From Cephalopachus bancanus (lineage: Eukaryota > Chordata > Mammalia > Primates > Tarsiidae): 64,000 nt of DNA. A program made the position numbers and the translations under genes. The stretch is from the NCBI GenBank assembly GCA_027257055.1, contig JAPVLO010000074.1, forward strand, positions 3,239,001 through 3,303,000. The letters run 5' to 3'. Every line of letters starts with the position of its first letter. Position 1 is the first letter of the stretch. Shown one piece after another: positions 45,415 to 57,275 of this stretch. The notes under the pieces are model-generated. The model saw only the letters and a program-made list of their open reading frames with translations, ran no database searches and had not been told where the DNA came from.

Positions 45415-45584
45415 GCAGAAGCAGAAAGAAAAAAGATCTCCATTATGTTATGTGTCTGCTCATCTGCAGAACAAATTCCCATGGCTCTCTGTTTCTAATC
45501 AGAAGGAAGTAATTTTCACTTCTCACCTGACTGGTTCTGCAACTTGGCTCTTGAGGCTGACTGCTCTCCAACCCCTCCCTCCAG
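45415..45584 (+). other. Exon-like interval (weak)
   Basis: A strong-looking acceptor (TTTCTTTCTCTCTCCAG, ending 45414) precedes a 170-bp interval open in one frame. The interval ends in CCTCCAG followed by GTATTC, a plausible donor. The same frame then runs on to a TAA near 45652. No domain is recognised and there is no similarity that I can name. Confidence 0.15.
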
Positions 45585-45860
45585 GTATTCAGTTGCAATT
45601 TCCAGTTAGTGCTAAGGTTCACTCATTAAACACGTTACCACTGGCTCTTTAAGTTATTTCTACTCATCTTCCAACTCACTAAAAGTCATGCAACAAGTTT
45701 AACCAAATTTGAGTTAAAAATCAAGTTAACAAATATTTAAACAACTATTATATAATTTTAAGATTCATCTTATACTTCTTTGAGTAGATATGACGTGCAT
45801 GCTGACATGCACATAAAAATTATCACCATCATTGTCTTCATCACCACTACCATTTATTGA

Positions 45861-46235
45861 ATATTTGCTATGTGCTAAACACCGTGCTATATATACTTAC
45901 CAGGCATTGTTTCACTTATTTGGGAGTACTTAAAACCTCTCTCTCACAAACACATGACTTTATATATAATTTATACTATATTTATATATGATACAATATA
46001 TTATATATTATAATTTATTAAATTATGTAATAATACATAATATGTATTTCTGTATATATACACATTTATAATTTTTATATATGTATATATATAGTTTAGT
46101 TAAGAAAATTCTATGTAAGGTTTACACATGTCAGTTTTGTTTAACAATTTGTTGTGAGCTAGGTGTTATCATCAAACTACTGATAAGGAAATACGGTTTC
46201 AAAGTCTATACAGTCTTTCCAGAACAGAACCAGTT
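45861..46235 (-). repeat. MIR (antisense) split by an AT-rich expansion
   Basis: TTTATTGAATATTTGCTATGTGCTAA with ACACCGTGCTATATA is the MIR 3' side. TTAACAATTTGTTGTGAGCTAGGTG and ACTGATAAGGAAATACG are the next MIR segment. Between them, about 45958-46115 is almost pure A/T (TATATATAA-type), which should not be there. Confidence 0.65.
45958..46115. repeat. AT-rich low-complexity insertion with dyad symmetry
   Basis: About 160 bp of TATA/TTATAT-type sequence with several short inverted repeats (for example AATATATTATATATTATAATTT). Cruciform-prone by composition. Confidence 0.85.
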
Positions 46236-49104
46236 TTTAAAAAGTTTACATATTTTAGATTCTAAGGATACATAGAAAGCTAAGTTTCAGGTGAACTTGA
46301 ACGATCGGAAATATCCAATATACTTATATTTAGATTCATTTATCAGCTAAGAATGTTCATACATGTATACATAGAAAACATACATAAATGTATAAAGTAA
46401 TAGCAAGTTTCAGTTCTCTAAAAAAGTAAAGCAAAAATGAAATACTTCTGAGGAATTATATTTCTGTTTAAATAATATGGCTCAAATCACATCATTTTCT
46501 ATGCTGTTATTTTATGAGTTCTCTAATTCATTTGGACTTGAATCTCAATTCGTGTATTATAATAAAATATAACTTATCTTTCCAAATGAATGTTCACCTT
46601 GTAAAGGCAGTTACAAGAGAAGGAATAGTCTAGAGGCTACAACTCAGTAACGATGGAGACATATTTTGTTTAAAGTAAGCATCTGATACTAAAAATGTGC
46701 TTTTGAACAGTTGCTGAAAGTGAGTCAGCACAACAGATCACCTTGTCAGTGCTCTGACAGGAAAGCTGACTTTTAAAGGTGAGTTCCAACTGTTTCCTTA
46801 ATTTATAGTGTAAGAATTCTGCAGCCACCTGTCTAAGGGAAGCAACCATGCAAGGTTTATTGGTCTCCAAGCACTTTTGTCACCCGTCTTGTTAGACCTC
46901 TTGTACCAATCAGCATTTTTAGTAGACTCTAATCTGTTTTAATCACCTGCTTTTTCTTTTCCCAATCTTTACCTCAAATAATTTTACAAAAATCTAAATG
47001 GAGAAACAAACAGCAACAATTCCAATAATTAAAAAAAGATAATATATCTGTTTGGCTAATGTTCCAGCTATTACTCTATGGCAAAAACATAAAACAAGAA
47101 ACAAAAAACAAACCTTGCCCTCTCAGGTTTTTAAAGACTTTCATCAGAAATAAGTTTTTGTATGTTTTATATAACATTCCTACTGACTCAGCAACCATAT
47201 TGTGTGTCATTAATAATTAGATCCCGACCGTAACTTCATTCTCTTTTCATCACATAGTATTTTTCAGACTCCTCTCCTCTTGATGCACCTTGCAATGTTT
47301 TACCAGTTACAAGCAATGTCAACAAAGTCTAATAATACTCAGCCCAGCTAAAGCTCAGATTTAAGCACTAGGAAAATAGGCCCAGTTATACTCCACAGAG
47401 TTACTTGAGAAAATTAAATCTAAATAAACATAAAACCTTATAGTCAAGTGTCTGAATATGATTAAGTGCCAGAAAATGTTATTTTGTTTTGTCTCTCTGT
47501 CTTTACTTTGCCAATCATTCACTTCTAAATAATGTAATAACACTCAAGGGGAACTAACAAGAGCTAAACAATTTAGACTCATCCATTCATTGACTTGTGA
47601 GTTGCAAGCTGATCAGTTGTCACTTTAATCATTTGCTCTCTAGTAGTGCGAGAGATTACTACTTTTAGCTTTTAGAGTCTCAGAGTTAGGTATAATGCCG
47701 TCGTGTTTTTAAAGAACATATGCTATACTACCTTAGATACATTTTATTATTTTTCTCTTTATTCTATTGTTTATCTTGTTTTGGAAAAAAAAAACATTTA
47801 TCTTGTTTTTGAAAAAAAATTGTTGCAAAGTAAAAAAAGCATCACAGAAAAGAAATGCTGAGTTTTGTAATCTGGGAAGTATAGGGAAAAATATATTTCA
47901 GTGTGTCTGAGTTATTGGAGATAACCTTTTTGCTCATCTAAAACATTCTTAACTTATATGGCATACACTTTCATCTTCTAATAGTTAAAGTGTTCATGGT
48001 AAGATTAGATGGAAGAGAGATGGAGAGAGTCATCAATCATACTTCTCTTTAAGACTGAACCTTTAATCTACTCCATTTTACACTTTCAAAACATAAAAGG
48101 AATCGTTTTTTATAAAGTCAAGGGGGACACGTTTGTACGAAGTCTTCAAAATAGTAAAAAGAAATACACACACACACATATATGTTGCTAAATATGCTCC
48201 ATTCATATGACTCTCAATGCAGCTCAATGCTGTCTACTTAACATTTTTTTAAGCAATACTCATGGATGGGTTAACTAAAGTCAAAGGCATTAAACACACT
48301 GTTTAAAAAAAAGTGGAGATAAGTTCTCTGGTGATATTTGGTAGCATTGTTATGTTACTGCTTGGACCAGTGCCTACCAAGTATTAGAGAAGTGAGCTAA
48401 GTGGAATGGATAACATAAATAACTTTCATGTAGCTTGATTGATTGATTGAGTTTTGTACTTAGCTCACGTAACCTTGGTTTCTCCATCTACAAATTGAAA
48501 CAAATTATGCCTGTCTATCAAAAACAATCGTTCAGAAGATCAAGTTTATTTTTACTGATGTAGAATACTTGGAGATTTTTAAATTATTTTAAAAATTTCT
48601 CCTGTCAATAACAAATCGTAATATTCTAGCAGTGAAAAAGTTAAATTTGCCTCCTAAAGTACACTAGTAAGAGAATAATATCGGAACAAATTCTAATTTG
48701 CTTCTGGAAGAACTATACTATTTTTTTTAACAGATTACTTCTAAGAGTTCAGATTCCTGTCAGACACTTACAAACATGATAATATAATAGCATGGTAACT
48801 GCTACAACAAATATGTTTAATAAATATGCATTAAAATACCTAAGATAAAAATCTTAAAGAAATATATTTAAAGCCACAGGTTCCTATGGTTAGGAAACTG
48901 AAAATTAGAAAGAGAATAGAAAAGGGAAAGGAGGGAAGAAAACGATATTTAATTAATTATAAGCCAATTTCTAGGAACTACGCATATGCTGTGCATTCCA
49001 CATATTTTAATACAATTTAGCTGTTTAACTATTTTACATATTTTATCTCATTTAGCTATAGAACCATTTGAGAAATTAAAGTTTATCTAATTTAAGTAGT
49101 TGTT
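46236..49104. other. 2.9 kb with no recognised element
   Basis: AT-rich. Small features are a 27-bp tandem duplication at 47770-47796/47797-47820 (TTTATCTTGTTTT plus an A run) and a CA/TA run at 48168-48184. No gene or repeat family recognised. Confidence 0.5.
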
Positions 49105-49262
49105 AAAGAATCCACAGTTCAAGAATGGGAAAAAAATACTTGCTGATTATGTATCTGACAAAGGCCTAACATCCAGAACCTACAAGCAACTCAAATGAGC
49201 TGAAAGGAAAAAACCAATCAACAACCAACTAAAAAATGGGCAAAAGACATGACTAAACATTT
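49105..49262 (+). mobile_element. L1-G (plus copy), upstream piece
   Basis: TATCTGACAAAGGCCTAACATCC and AAAATGGGCAAAAGACATGAC are sense ORF2 C-terminal sequence. The copy breaks at CTAAACATTTTT and continues from about 50001 with CAAAAGAAGATATACAAGC. Between the two lies an L1 in the opposite orientation. Confidence 0.9.
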
Positions 49263-50000
49263 TTATTTTATTATTATTACTTTTTCAATTTTAAAGATGT
49301 GGGTACAATTAGGTACATAAGTGGTCATTGTATCATTGTACTGGTAAAGTTTGGGTACCTTTATTGATGTTATGTTCCCCCCATCCACCTGGCAGTGTTG
49401 CACTATTGCCAATCCCTTTCTTGTAGTATATGATAAATGTCAAAGTCTGCTTATGAGTGAGTATATGTAGTACCCAGATTTTTGTTTCTGTGATAAATCA
49501 CTGAATGTTACAGATTCTAAATACATCCAAGTTGCCACAAAGTCCAAATTTTGTTTTTTTGTTTTTGTTTTTTATATGGTTGCATAATATTTCATTGTGT
49601 ATATGTACCGCATTTTTTTTACCCAGTCCACTTTCGATGGGCAGCACGGTTGGCTCCATGGTTTTGCTATTGTGAACAATGTTGCAATCAACATGTGTGT
49701 GATTTGATTTCCTCCAGGTACATTCCCAGAAGGGGGATTACTGGATCATAGGAAGAGTTGATTTTTATATCTTATAGAAATTGCCACATTGTTTTCCACA
49801 GAGACTGTACTAGTTTACACTTCCATCAGTAGTATAGAGGTGTTTTTCCCACATCCTATGCAGCATCTGTTGTTTTTGGAGTTATTGATGATGGCCACCC
49901 TGACCAGAGTTAGGTGGTATCTCAGTGTGGTTTTAATCAGCATTTCTTTGATGATTAGTGAGGCTGAGCATTTTCCCATATATCGGTTGGCTGCTTGTAT
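49263..50000 (-). mobile_element. L1-G (minus copy), left arm of a large palindrome
   Basis: It starts with T-rich sequence, then 3' UTR (AAAGATGTGGGTACAATTAGG) and ORF2 C-terminal sequence, all antisense, ending with GTTGGCTGCTTGTAT at 49986-50000. That end point is the same ORF2 position at which the plus copy resumes. No target duplication is seen. Its arm differs from the plus arm at roughly a quarter of positions by eye. Confidence 0.9.
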
Positions 50001-50028
50001 GTCAAAAGAAGATATACAAGCAGCCAAC
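49986..50028. repeat. Palindrome centre between the two L1-G copies
   Basis: GTTGGCTGCTTGTAT (49986-50000) and ATACAAGCAGCCAAC (50014-50028) are perfect reverse complements around a 13-nt loop. Beyond them the L1 arms continue the symmetry, with divergence, for about 740 bp on each side. Confidence 0.97.
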
Positions 50029-50785
50029 AACAAACACATGAAAAAATGTTCAACCTCACTAATCATTAGAGTAATGCAAATCAAAACTACAATGGGATAA
50101 CACTTGACTAAAGAAAGGATGGTCATCATTAATAAATCAAAAAACAGCAGTTGCCGGCATGGGTGCAGAGAAAAGGGAATGCTTCTACATTGTTGGTGGG
50201 AGTGCAAGCTAGTTCAATGTCTAAGGATAGCAGTATGGAGATTCCCAAAAGAACTAAAAATTGACTTTCTATACCATCCAGCAATCCCTTTCCTGAGAAT
50301 GTACTCAAAGGGACACAAATGATTCTATAAAAAAGATACTTGCACACATCTGTTTACAGCCACACTATTCACAATAGCAAAGACATGGAACCAACCCTAC
50401 TGCCCGTCCAAAGTATGGTACATATACATGAAAGAGTATTTTGCAGCCACGTAGAAGAACAAAATCGTGGACTTCACAGCAAATTGGATGGAGTTGGAGA
50501 CCATCATACTTAGTGATCTATCACAGAAACAAAGAACTGAATACGATCTGCTCTCACTCATAAGTAGGACCTGAACATTAATCACACTAGCACAAGGGAG
50601 GGATCCGCAGTTGCTGGGTACTGTCAAAAGAAGAAGGGAGACATGTAACAACTCAAAGGGTACCTGGTCCCTTACCAGTGGAAGTGAGAGTCAGTTGGAG
50701 GCCCAAACTTCATATACATGCTGCTTACTTGTGCAGTTAATCCTTGCTTGTACCCCACATCTGTATATTAAAAAAAAACACAGTC
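50001..50785 (+). mobile_element. L1-G (plus copy), downstream piece with 3' end
   Basis: Sense ORF2 C-terminal sequence (CACTAATCATTAGAGTAATGC, ACATTGTTGGTGGGAGTGC), the ORF2 end and a 3' UTR with TTGCTTGTACCCCACATCTG and an A run at 50768-50780. Open frames that cross the centre (49789-50100 plus, 49815-50207 minus) are chimaeras of antisense and sense L1 and not genes. Confidence 0.9.
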
Positions 50786-50924
50786 GCCTGACAGGGTTGA
50801 GAATGTAAGCTGTTGCTCATAAATTCTGCACAGTATTCTTAGTTTCATTTTGTGTTATCTAAAACTCTCAGAAGGGTCTTCACTAGTCCTTCACTTTTCT
50901 TTTTTCTGGCAATGTAGTTAAATC
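50786..50924. other. Short unassigned spacer
   Basis: Nothing recognised between the L1 tail and the next L2. Confidence 0.4.
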
Positions 50925-52220
50925 AATTCACTACCAGTACATATTTAATGAAGTACCTAGCTTGTGCTTGTGAGTGTTGTGTGACATCAACGAACAAAGC
51001 AGACACAGACTTTCTACCTGCATTGTAATGAAGAGAGACAGAAATTAGTAATAAACTTATTAAGTGAGAAAATTATATATTAGAAAATAAGGTGATGAGT
51101 GGTAAGTAAATACATAAAATAGAGTTAAAATGATCAAAAGTTCAATGGGTGGGCTGTAATTTTAACAGCATGTTCTAGGTAGGTACACCTCACTGTTAAG
51201 ATGACTTTAGGGCAAGGACCATGTAGGAAGCCTAGATAATCAACAGAAAACAAACACTCTAGCCAGAGGGAGTAGCCAATACAAAAACACACATTGGCAG
51301 GAGTTTTTCTCTAAGCTGTTGTAAGTACATACACTGAATTCACTGGGAAACCACTGCAAAGATTTAAGAGTAGTAGTGACATAACCCATCTTTTAAGAGG
51401 GGATTACTTTTACTCTTCCAAGATAGACTATAGGGAGGGAATGATATAATCTGAGAAACTGATAACAAACCTGGGTTAAAAGTAATGGTGTCTTAGAACA
51501 GGGTAGTAGTAGAGACTGAAAAGTGGTAGATTGTAAATACATTTTGGGGTTCAAGCTAACAGGATTTTTGATGAGACGGGAATAGTCTGAGAAGCAAAGA
51601 CAACTCAAGAATGAGTCCACATTTTCTCGTCTGTTATGCTAGAAAGAAGTAATTTATGGGGAAAGGTTAGAAGTTTGATTTTGAAATGTTAAATCTGAGA
51701 GGTAAACTAAACCATTAAGAGGAGAAGTCAAATAAGTGTCTAGATACATGTGAGTCTGGGGTAAAGATTCTTCTTTTGGTTTTGTCAAGATTTGGGTGGA
51801 ATTTAAAGCCACAATCCTAAGATTGCCAAGAGCAAAGAGAACCTAAATCAGGGGCTGAGTCTTGGAGGAAAGAAAGAACACGCATGTGAGACCAAGAAAA
51901 AGTTAGTAGGACAATAGGTAGAAAACCAAAGGAAATGGTGTTCTGGAAGACTAGAGAAGAAAGTATGTTGAGGAGGTGGGAATGACTGACTCAAATGTGG
52001 TTACTAGAACAATTAAGCTGAGCTCTGAGATTGACCATTGGATTATTTTTGACCATTGGATATATTTTAATTACGATACAAAAAGTAGATAGAACAGTGT
52101 TTGGATGGGTGGGTGTGGGATAGGGTGGGAACCAGTGGATTTTGAAACATGGAAGAGGGCATTATTCTTGCAAAGAGAAGTTTTGGTGAAGTTGGTAGTG
52201 CAGAGGCAAGAGTCTTTATT
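50925..52220 (-). repeat. L2 (antisense), about 1.3 kb
   Basis: Antisense L2 phrases in consensus order: ATATTTAATGAAGTACCTAGC, AAAATAAGGTGATGAGTGGTAAG, AGGGCAAGGACCATGTAGGAAG, GGGAAACCACTGCAAAGATTTAAG, GTAGTGACATAACCCATC, TTGATTTTGAAATGTTAAATCTGAGAGG and TGAGATTGACCATTGGATT. The opposite strand would carry the reverse transcriptase; no frame survives. It is the longest uninterrupted L2 in the window. Confidence 0.75.
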
Positions 52221-54925
52221 GGGGTATGTATTTAGAGAACAGGAAGAGGGGATCCCAAAAGAACATTTCGAGGAATTCTTTTGAAAATCAGAGTAAATAG
52301 AAAAATGTGATGAAAGATAAATTCTATTCTAGATTACATATAACCTTAATGAAAATTTTAACATTAATAGCTTGAATGCATTTTTGTCTTGAATGTCCGA
52401 GTTCATGTATAAATTCTATATCACTAGAAATCTCACGTATACATAGAAGTTTCTTTTAGCTTATTATTTTAACAAATCATATGGTAACAGACTCATTCAC
52501 TGAAATGCATTCTTGTTTTGATTTAATGATTATAAAATATTTCAAATTATAGGCACAATTAGTATGCAAAAGCAATACATTATATAAATATCTATGTTGT
52601 ATATGCCATAAAATATGTCAATAAATATGGCTTTACTACTTCAATAGACATATTTCTCTACTACTCTTGGGTTTATATTTGCTGAAATTTACATCCAATA
52701 CTATATTAAATGTAATGATTGAATCAAGTGTTAAAATATCCCTATAGGCATAATAAAAGAAAGTACATTAACTTTAAAAAATTATAGGAGTGAGTTATAA
52801 AACACATCAACCCAAAAGGAAGAAAAAAATTCCAGCTTCGTGAAATATAACTATTAAAAGCATCTAGCTTTTTACATGATCAATGTGAGTAAGTGATCAA
52901 CTAGAAGATGGTGCTCAGCTCTTGAAGGTGACTTTTGGCCACAGCACGTGGTCGTCATGTAGACAAGACATATTAAAAACTAATAAATCCTGAGATATTT
53001 TCTGAAAAAAAAATCACCAAACTGATCCTTAGAAACTAAAAAGCAAGACCCCTATGTAGCAAGGTTTATAAAACTATTTTTATTTAATCACAAGCTCTTA
53101 TTTCTACTGGCCAGAAATTTTTAAATGTTTGCTAGAAAATACTTCTATGAGGAATAGACTTTAAAACTGGGAAGTTTCATATTAAACAAATATGATTCTG
53201 TGATTCTTAAGTGAGATAAAATTAATGCTCATAATCCCTTGTGGGAGTAGCAATCAGCTACTTAGAGAAGGCACACCCCTCTCTCACAACTGAATATCTG
53301 CTGAGTACAAAGGAGGCGCTTAAAGTTTTCCAAACACCTGCAGGAACACAAGTCATGATTATTTGGGAAGAAGTTTTTGCCAATATTCCAGAGTATTCCT
53401 ATGAGTATGAACATCATATACTTATACCTATTTGACAATAAATAATACAAGATGTGTATTTTAATCTTTCTTCTGGTCAGAGGATAATCGGCTGAAACAG
53501 AGGATATCTATTGAATACTCAGATATTACAAAAATAAGATAACAGAAAAGCTTCAGAATTAAAAGATTTGATATAGATAATTCACACATAACTCACATTG
53601 TAAGAGGCAATGATTTCTGCATTTTGTTAAATACAAAGCAATCTATCATGCTGACCACTGTATTGATTTTGTTTTCATTTTATACCACTTACAATGTGAC
53701 ATATATTTTTTTAAATGGTACTAGCCATTATTAGGTGTTTTTAAAAAATTGTCATTGCTTGCAAAGAGAAAATACTTTGTTTTATTTTCCTGTTTCTGTT
53801 CCAGATAAGTGCAATCTTAAAATATTTATCTCAACATGAATTCAGAAAAAAGGATAATACAGTGACAAAATGAATGCATAAGAATATAAATTTGCTATTG
53901 AAATAAAAACTACTACTACATTCATTTACATATTAGAATGAATATTTACAGTGTATTGAAATTCAGATGGCATATGAGATAAAGAGATATGATGCCATCC
54001 AACAACCAATGAGCCACCAGAGCTTAGCTCTGCTTGGAGAATCAGGACCTCTGAAGTGGATTATTCTTTCTTCTTTAGGGCTACATCATTATCTGGACTC
54101 CCTGTAGCTTTTCCACTACAGATGTAGGAAACATTTCAATCTCAATATTGTGCCTTCATAGCTTTCCTTTGTAAAAGAAAAGCTAATGCTTAGTGCCCTT
54201 TATTTCTTAATATTTAACTGTAAAGCAATAAAATTGCTAAGGGCTGCCTTTGCCTTGACCTTCATCAAGTCTACGTCTTGAATCAGGAAGGATTTAAAGC
54301 ACCTACTAGGAGAACAAACACAGAAGTTGCTGTGTTTTCATAATGTCTTTCATTAGAGTTGTCACATAAACTTATGTCAAATGGAAGATAGTTATATTCT
54401 TCACTGTTAAATATAACACAGGAGAACATTTATAGAATAAGGTAATTTCATAGTTTATTTGTTACAAGTGTTTTTAATCATTTTAATGGAGTTGAACAGG
54501 AAATGGCTATAGACAAATGTGGAAGTCATGTTCTTAGCAAATAGAGTAATAAAGTGTTTTTTTCCTCCAGAAAATATGACTGCTACATTTTTTGAGGATG
54601 ATGCCTACTAATAAAAAAAGGAATTGCAAAATCTCTCTGATCTTACATGTGTATTGAGAGACAGAATGAGGATATATTTATTTGTATTTCTCTATGTTCC
54701 ATACTAGGGAAAAACAAGACAAAAGAGATTCTGTTGAAGTATTGATTTTCAAGAGAATTCTTTCTGCCATCTTATTTATTCAAATTTTAAAAAATTTGGT
54801 TATTTTTCACTGTTTTGAATTTTCCCACCTTCAAACTTATAATATGTTGCACAAATTATAAATAGAACAAAGAAACTTGAATGGAAATATATTAATCAAT
54901 TACTTACAAATACACTCTGATTTTA
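52221..54925. other. 2.7 kb with nothing recognised
   Basis: AT-rich single-copy-looking DNA. No repeat family, RNA gene or convincing coding signal. Confidence 0.5.
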
Positions 54926-55689
54926 CAGTGAAACTCAGTACAATTTAAATTCTTAAAGTACAATGGAGGTATAGTTAATACACAGTAAACAATATATATT
55001 TAAAGTATATGATCTGAAAATGTTGACACATGTATACCCATCAATAAAACCATGATGATAAACATATTCATCACCTCCCTAAAAGTTTCCCATAACTCTT
55101 TTGAACTCTCCCTCCCATTTCTTCTCATATCTTTACTTCATGCCAAACAATTGCAAATCTAATTTCCATAACAACAAATTAGTTTGCATTTTTTTTCTAG
55201 AATTTTATATTAACAGAACCATACATTAAGAGTTTTGTTTGTTTGCTTGTTTGGCATTTTTCACTCAGGAGAGTTATTTTGAGTTTCATCCATGTTGCTG
55301 GGTGCATCAAAAGTTTATTCCTTTTTGTAACTAAATAGATTTCCATTGTGGGGAGATACACTATATCAGCTCATATGCATTCATGTGCTTATGGACATTG
55401 AGTTGTTACCAGCTATTGGTTATCACAAATAAAGTTCTTATGAAATTTATAAGTCAGTCTTTGTATAGAAATGTGTGTTAATTTGTCTTGGAAAAAATCA
55501 CCAACTATAATTTTATATTTTTTTCCAACTTTTTGCAGTTCTATCATGTTTTCTCTGTTGTATATTGAAACTCTATTATGAAAGATTAAACCATTAGGAT
55601 TTTTATATGTGATTGCCAATTACTTATTATAAATAAACTTCCATATTTCTTATAATATCTTTGCTCTAAAAAATATTTTGGCAGATGTT
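54926..55689 (-). mobile_element. Old L1M (antisense), 3' part
   Basis: ATGATGATAAACATATTCATCACC, CATACATTAAGAGTTTTGTTTG, TTGAGTTTCATCCATGTTGCTGG, GGACATTGAGTTGTTACCAGC and CACAAATAAAGTTCTTATG are the antisense of an old L1 3' region (pattern GAGATTCATCCATGTTGTTGC...TGGACATTTGGGTTG). The same element continues, after nested insertions and an internal deletion, to about 57850. Confidence 0.75.
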
Positions 55690-56330
55690 GAATTAATTTT
55701 CTAAGGCTACATAATAATTAGCACACATTTAGTGATGTCAGACATTATCAATTTATTATCTCACAGTTGTTTTGTGTAGGAATTTGAATATGGCTTAATT
55801 AGGTCTTTTGAGTAGGATCTCATAGAGCTATAATCAAGGTAATGGCTAAGATTATTATTATCTGAAGAATGATGATGAACAGGGGAAGAATACACTCTCA
55901 AAGTCATTAAGGTTACTGTTCATTGGTCAGCTGAAGGCCACTCATTGTCAGTTGGACGCTGTCTAAGGGTCCTAGGGGTTGTATGAAGTTTCTAGGGACT
56001 GCCTATACTTCCTGTCATGCAAGCATTTCCAACATGACCACTTATTTCATCAAACTCTCAAGGATAGTCTCCTCAGGTAGGACTTACCTCATTTACTTTA
56101 ACCCACCTAAAAGGATAATCCTTTTGATTACCTCAGAATCAACTGATTATGTATTATTGATAAATCACATCTAAAATGTTATTGATCTTTGTCTTCTGTA
56201 TTTGCTGAAGCAAGTCAGTCATAGGTTCTGCCCACACTCAAGAGAAAGAAATTATAGGCTGTAAATTCCAGGGAGTGAGGATTATTGGGGTGACCATAAA
56301 TGTGAATCAGTCATATATAATAACAATTGC
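55690..56330 (-). repeat. MaLR/MLT1-like LTR inside L1M
   Basis: On the plus strand: TTCTAAGGCTACATAATAATTAGC, CAATTTATTATCTCACAGTTG, GGCTTAATTAGGTC, TAGAGCTATAATCAAGG, then GCAAGTCAGTCATAGG, GCCCACACTCAAGAG and GAGGATTATTGGGGTGACCAT. This is the reverse complement of an old LTR with a poly-A signal region near 55752. The exact subfamily is uncertain. Confidence 0.65.
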
Positions 56331-56910
56331 TTCAGTTTTCCTTAGATTAGTGTTACTTCATGTATTGGCTTCCATTATTTTAGGTTTAACCTATTACTGT
56401 CCTTATATTTAAATATTTGTTTTTATGATTGTTATTGATTAAGGTACCATATAGTTGGGTCTTCATTTTTTTATATGCTCTGATAATCTTTGATTTTTAA
56501 TTGGGTATTTTGTCCATTTACATTTAATCTGAGCATTGATAAAGATGGATTTTAATCTATTATCTTGCTATTTTTAATTTATTGAGCTGTCTTGGTTATT
56601 TTTTTCTCTACCTTCTTTGTGATTAATTTAATGTTTTACTATTCTATTTTATCTCTTTTGTTTTGATTAATTATCTATTACTCTTTTTTGTTTTCGCCTT
56701 GGAATCTTCATATAATTTAGCATGGTCTACCTTCAGGTCATATATACACTTCACATATGTCATATAAACCTTACAATATTATATTTTCACTTTATCTCCT
56801 CTAGTCTTTTGCACAACTTTAATATATTTTACCCCTACATATTGTATAAACTTTATGACTTCTGGTATATTTTTCTTGTACATAAGAGACTGTCTTTAGT
56901 ATTTTCTGTA
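56331..56910 (-). mobile_element. Old L1M (antisense), ORF1/ORF2 junction region
   Basis: TGTCCATTTACATTTAATCTGAG, GATTTTAATCTATTATCTTGC, then ACACTTCACATATGTCATATAAACC are antisense L1M phrases from the start of ORF2 and the spacer before it, in the right order after 55689. Confidence 0.65.
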
Positions 56911-57212
56911 GAGCAAGGTTCCCCGGGCCCTGGGTTATATACTGGTACTGGTCTATGGCCTGTTAGGAAATGGGCTGCACAGCAGGAGGTAAGCAGCTGG
57001 CAAGTGAGGCTATGCCTTCTGTTAGATCAGCAGAAGCATTAGATTCTCATAGGAGTGCAAACCCAATTGTAAATTGCACATGCAAGGGATCTAGGTTGTG
57101 CACTACTTGTAAAAATCTAATGCTTAATGATGTCCCCACCATTTCCCCATCTGTGGAAAATTGTCTCCCACAGAACTAATCCCTGATGCCAAAACGTTTG
57201 GGACTGCTTTTG
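56911..57212 (-). mobile_element. MER1B-type hAT DNA transposon (non-autonomous)
   Basis: GGTTCCCCGGGCCCTGGG, GGTACTGGTCTATGGCCTGTTAGG, CTGCACAGCAGGAGGTAAGC, TTAGATTCTCATAGGAGTGC, GGGATCTAGGTTGTGCACTAC, then CTGATGCCAAAACG and TTTGGGACTGC match MER1B from end to end in reverse orientation. Possible 8-bp target duplication TCTGTAGA/TTTGTAAA. It splits the L1M, which resumes at 57213. Confidence 0.88.
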
Positions 57213-57275
57213 TAAAACATGTCACTGATTCTCATTTTTAAAATCTTTTTATGTCTGATAAGCCTTTAATTTACC
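57213..57275 (-). mobile_element. Old L1M (antisense), ORF1 piece between two insertions
   Basis: ACTGATTCTCATTTTTAAAATC and TTATGTCTGATAAGCCTTTAATTTACC fit the antisense of L1M ORF1 (pattern TCTGAAAAAGTCTTTATTTCTCC), linking 56910 to 57723. Confidence 0.5.

Noticed and set aside
49789..50207. Frames of 103 and 130 codons crossing the palindrome centre
   Set aside because: They join antisense and sense L1 sequence and carry no independent gene.
2262..56330. Possible proviral pair from the three MLT1-like LTRs
   Set aside because: They lie tens of kilobases apart, are unequal in sequence and have no internal retroviral region between them, so they are solo LTRs.
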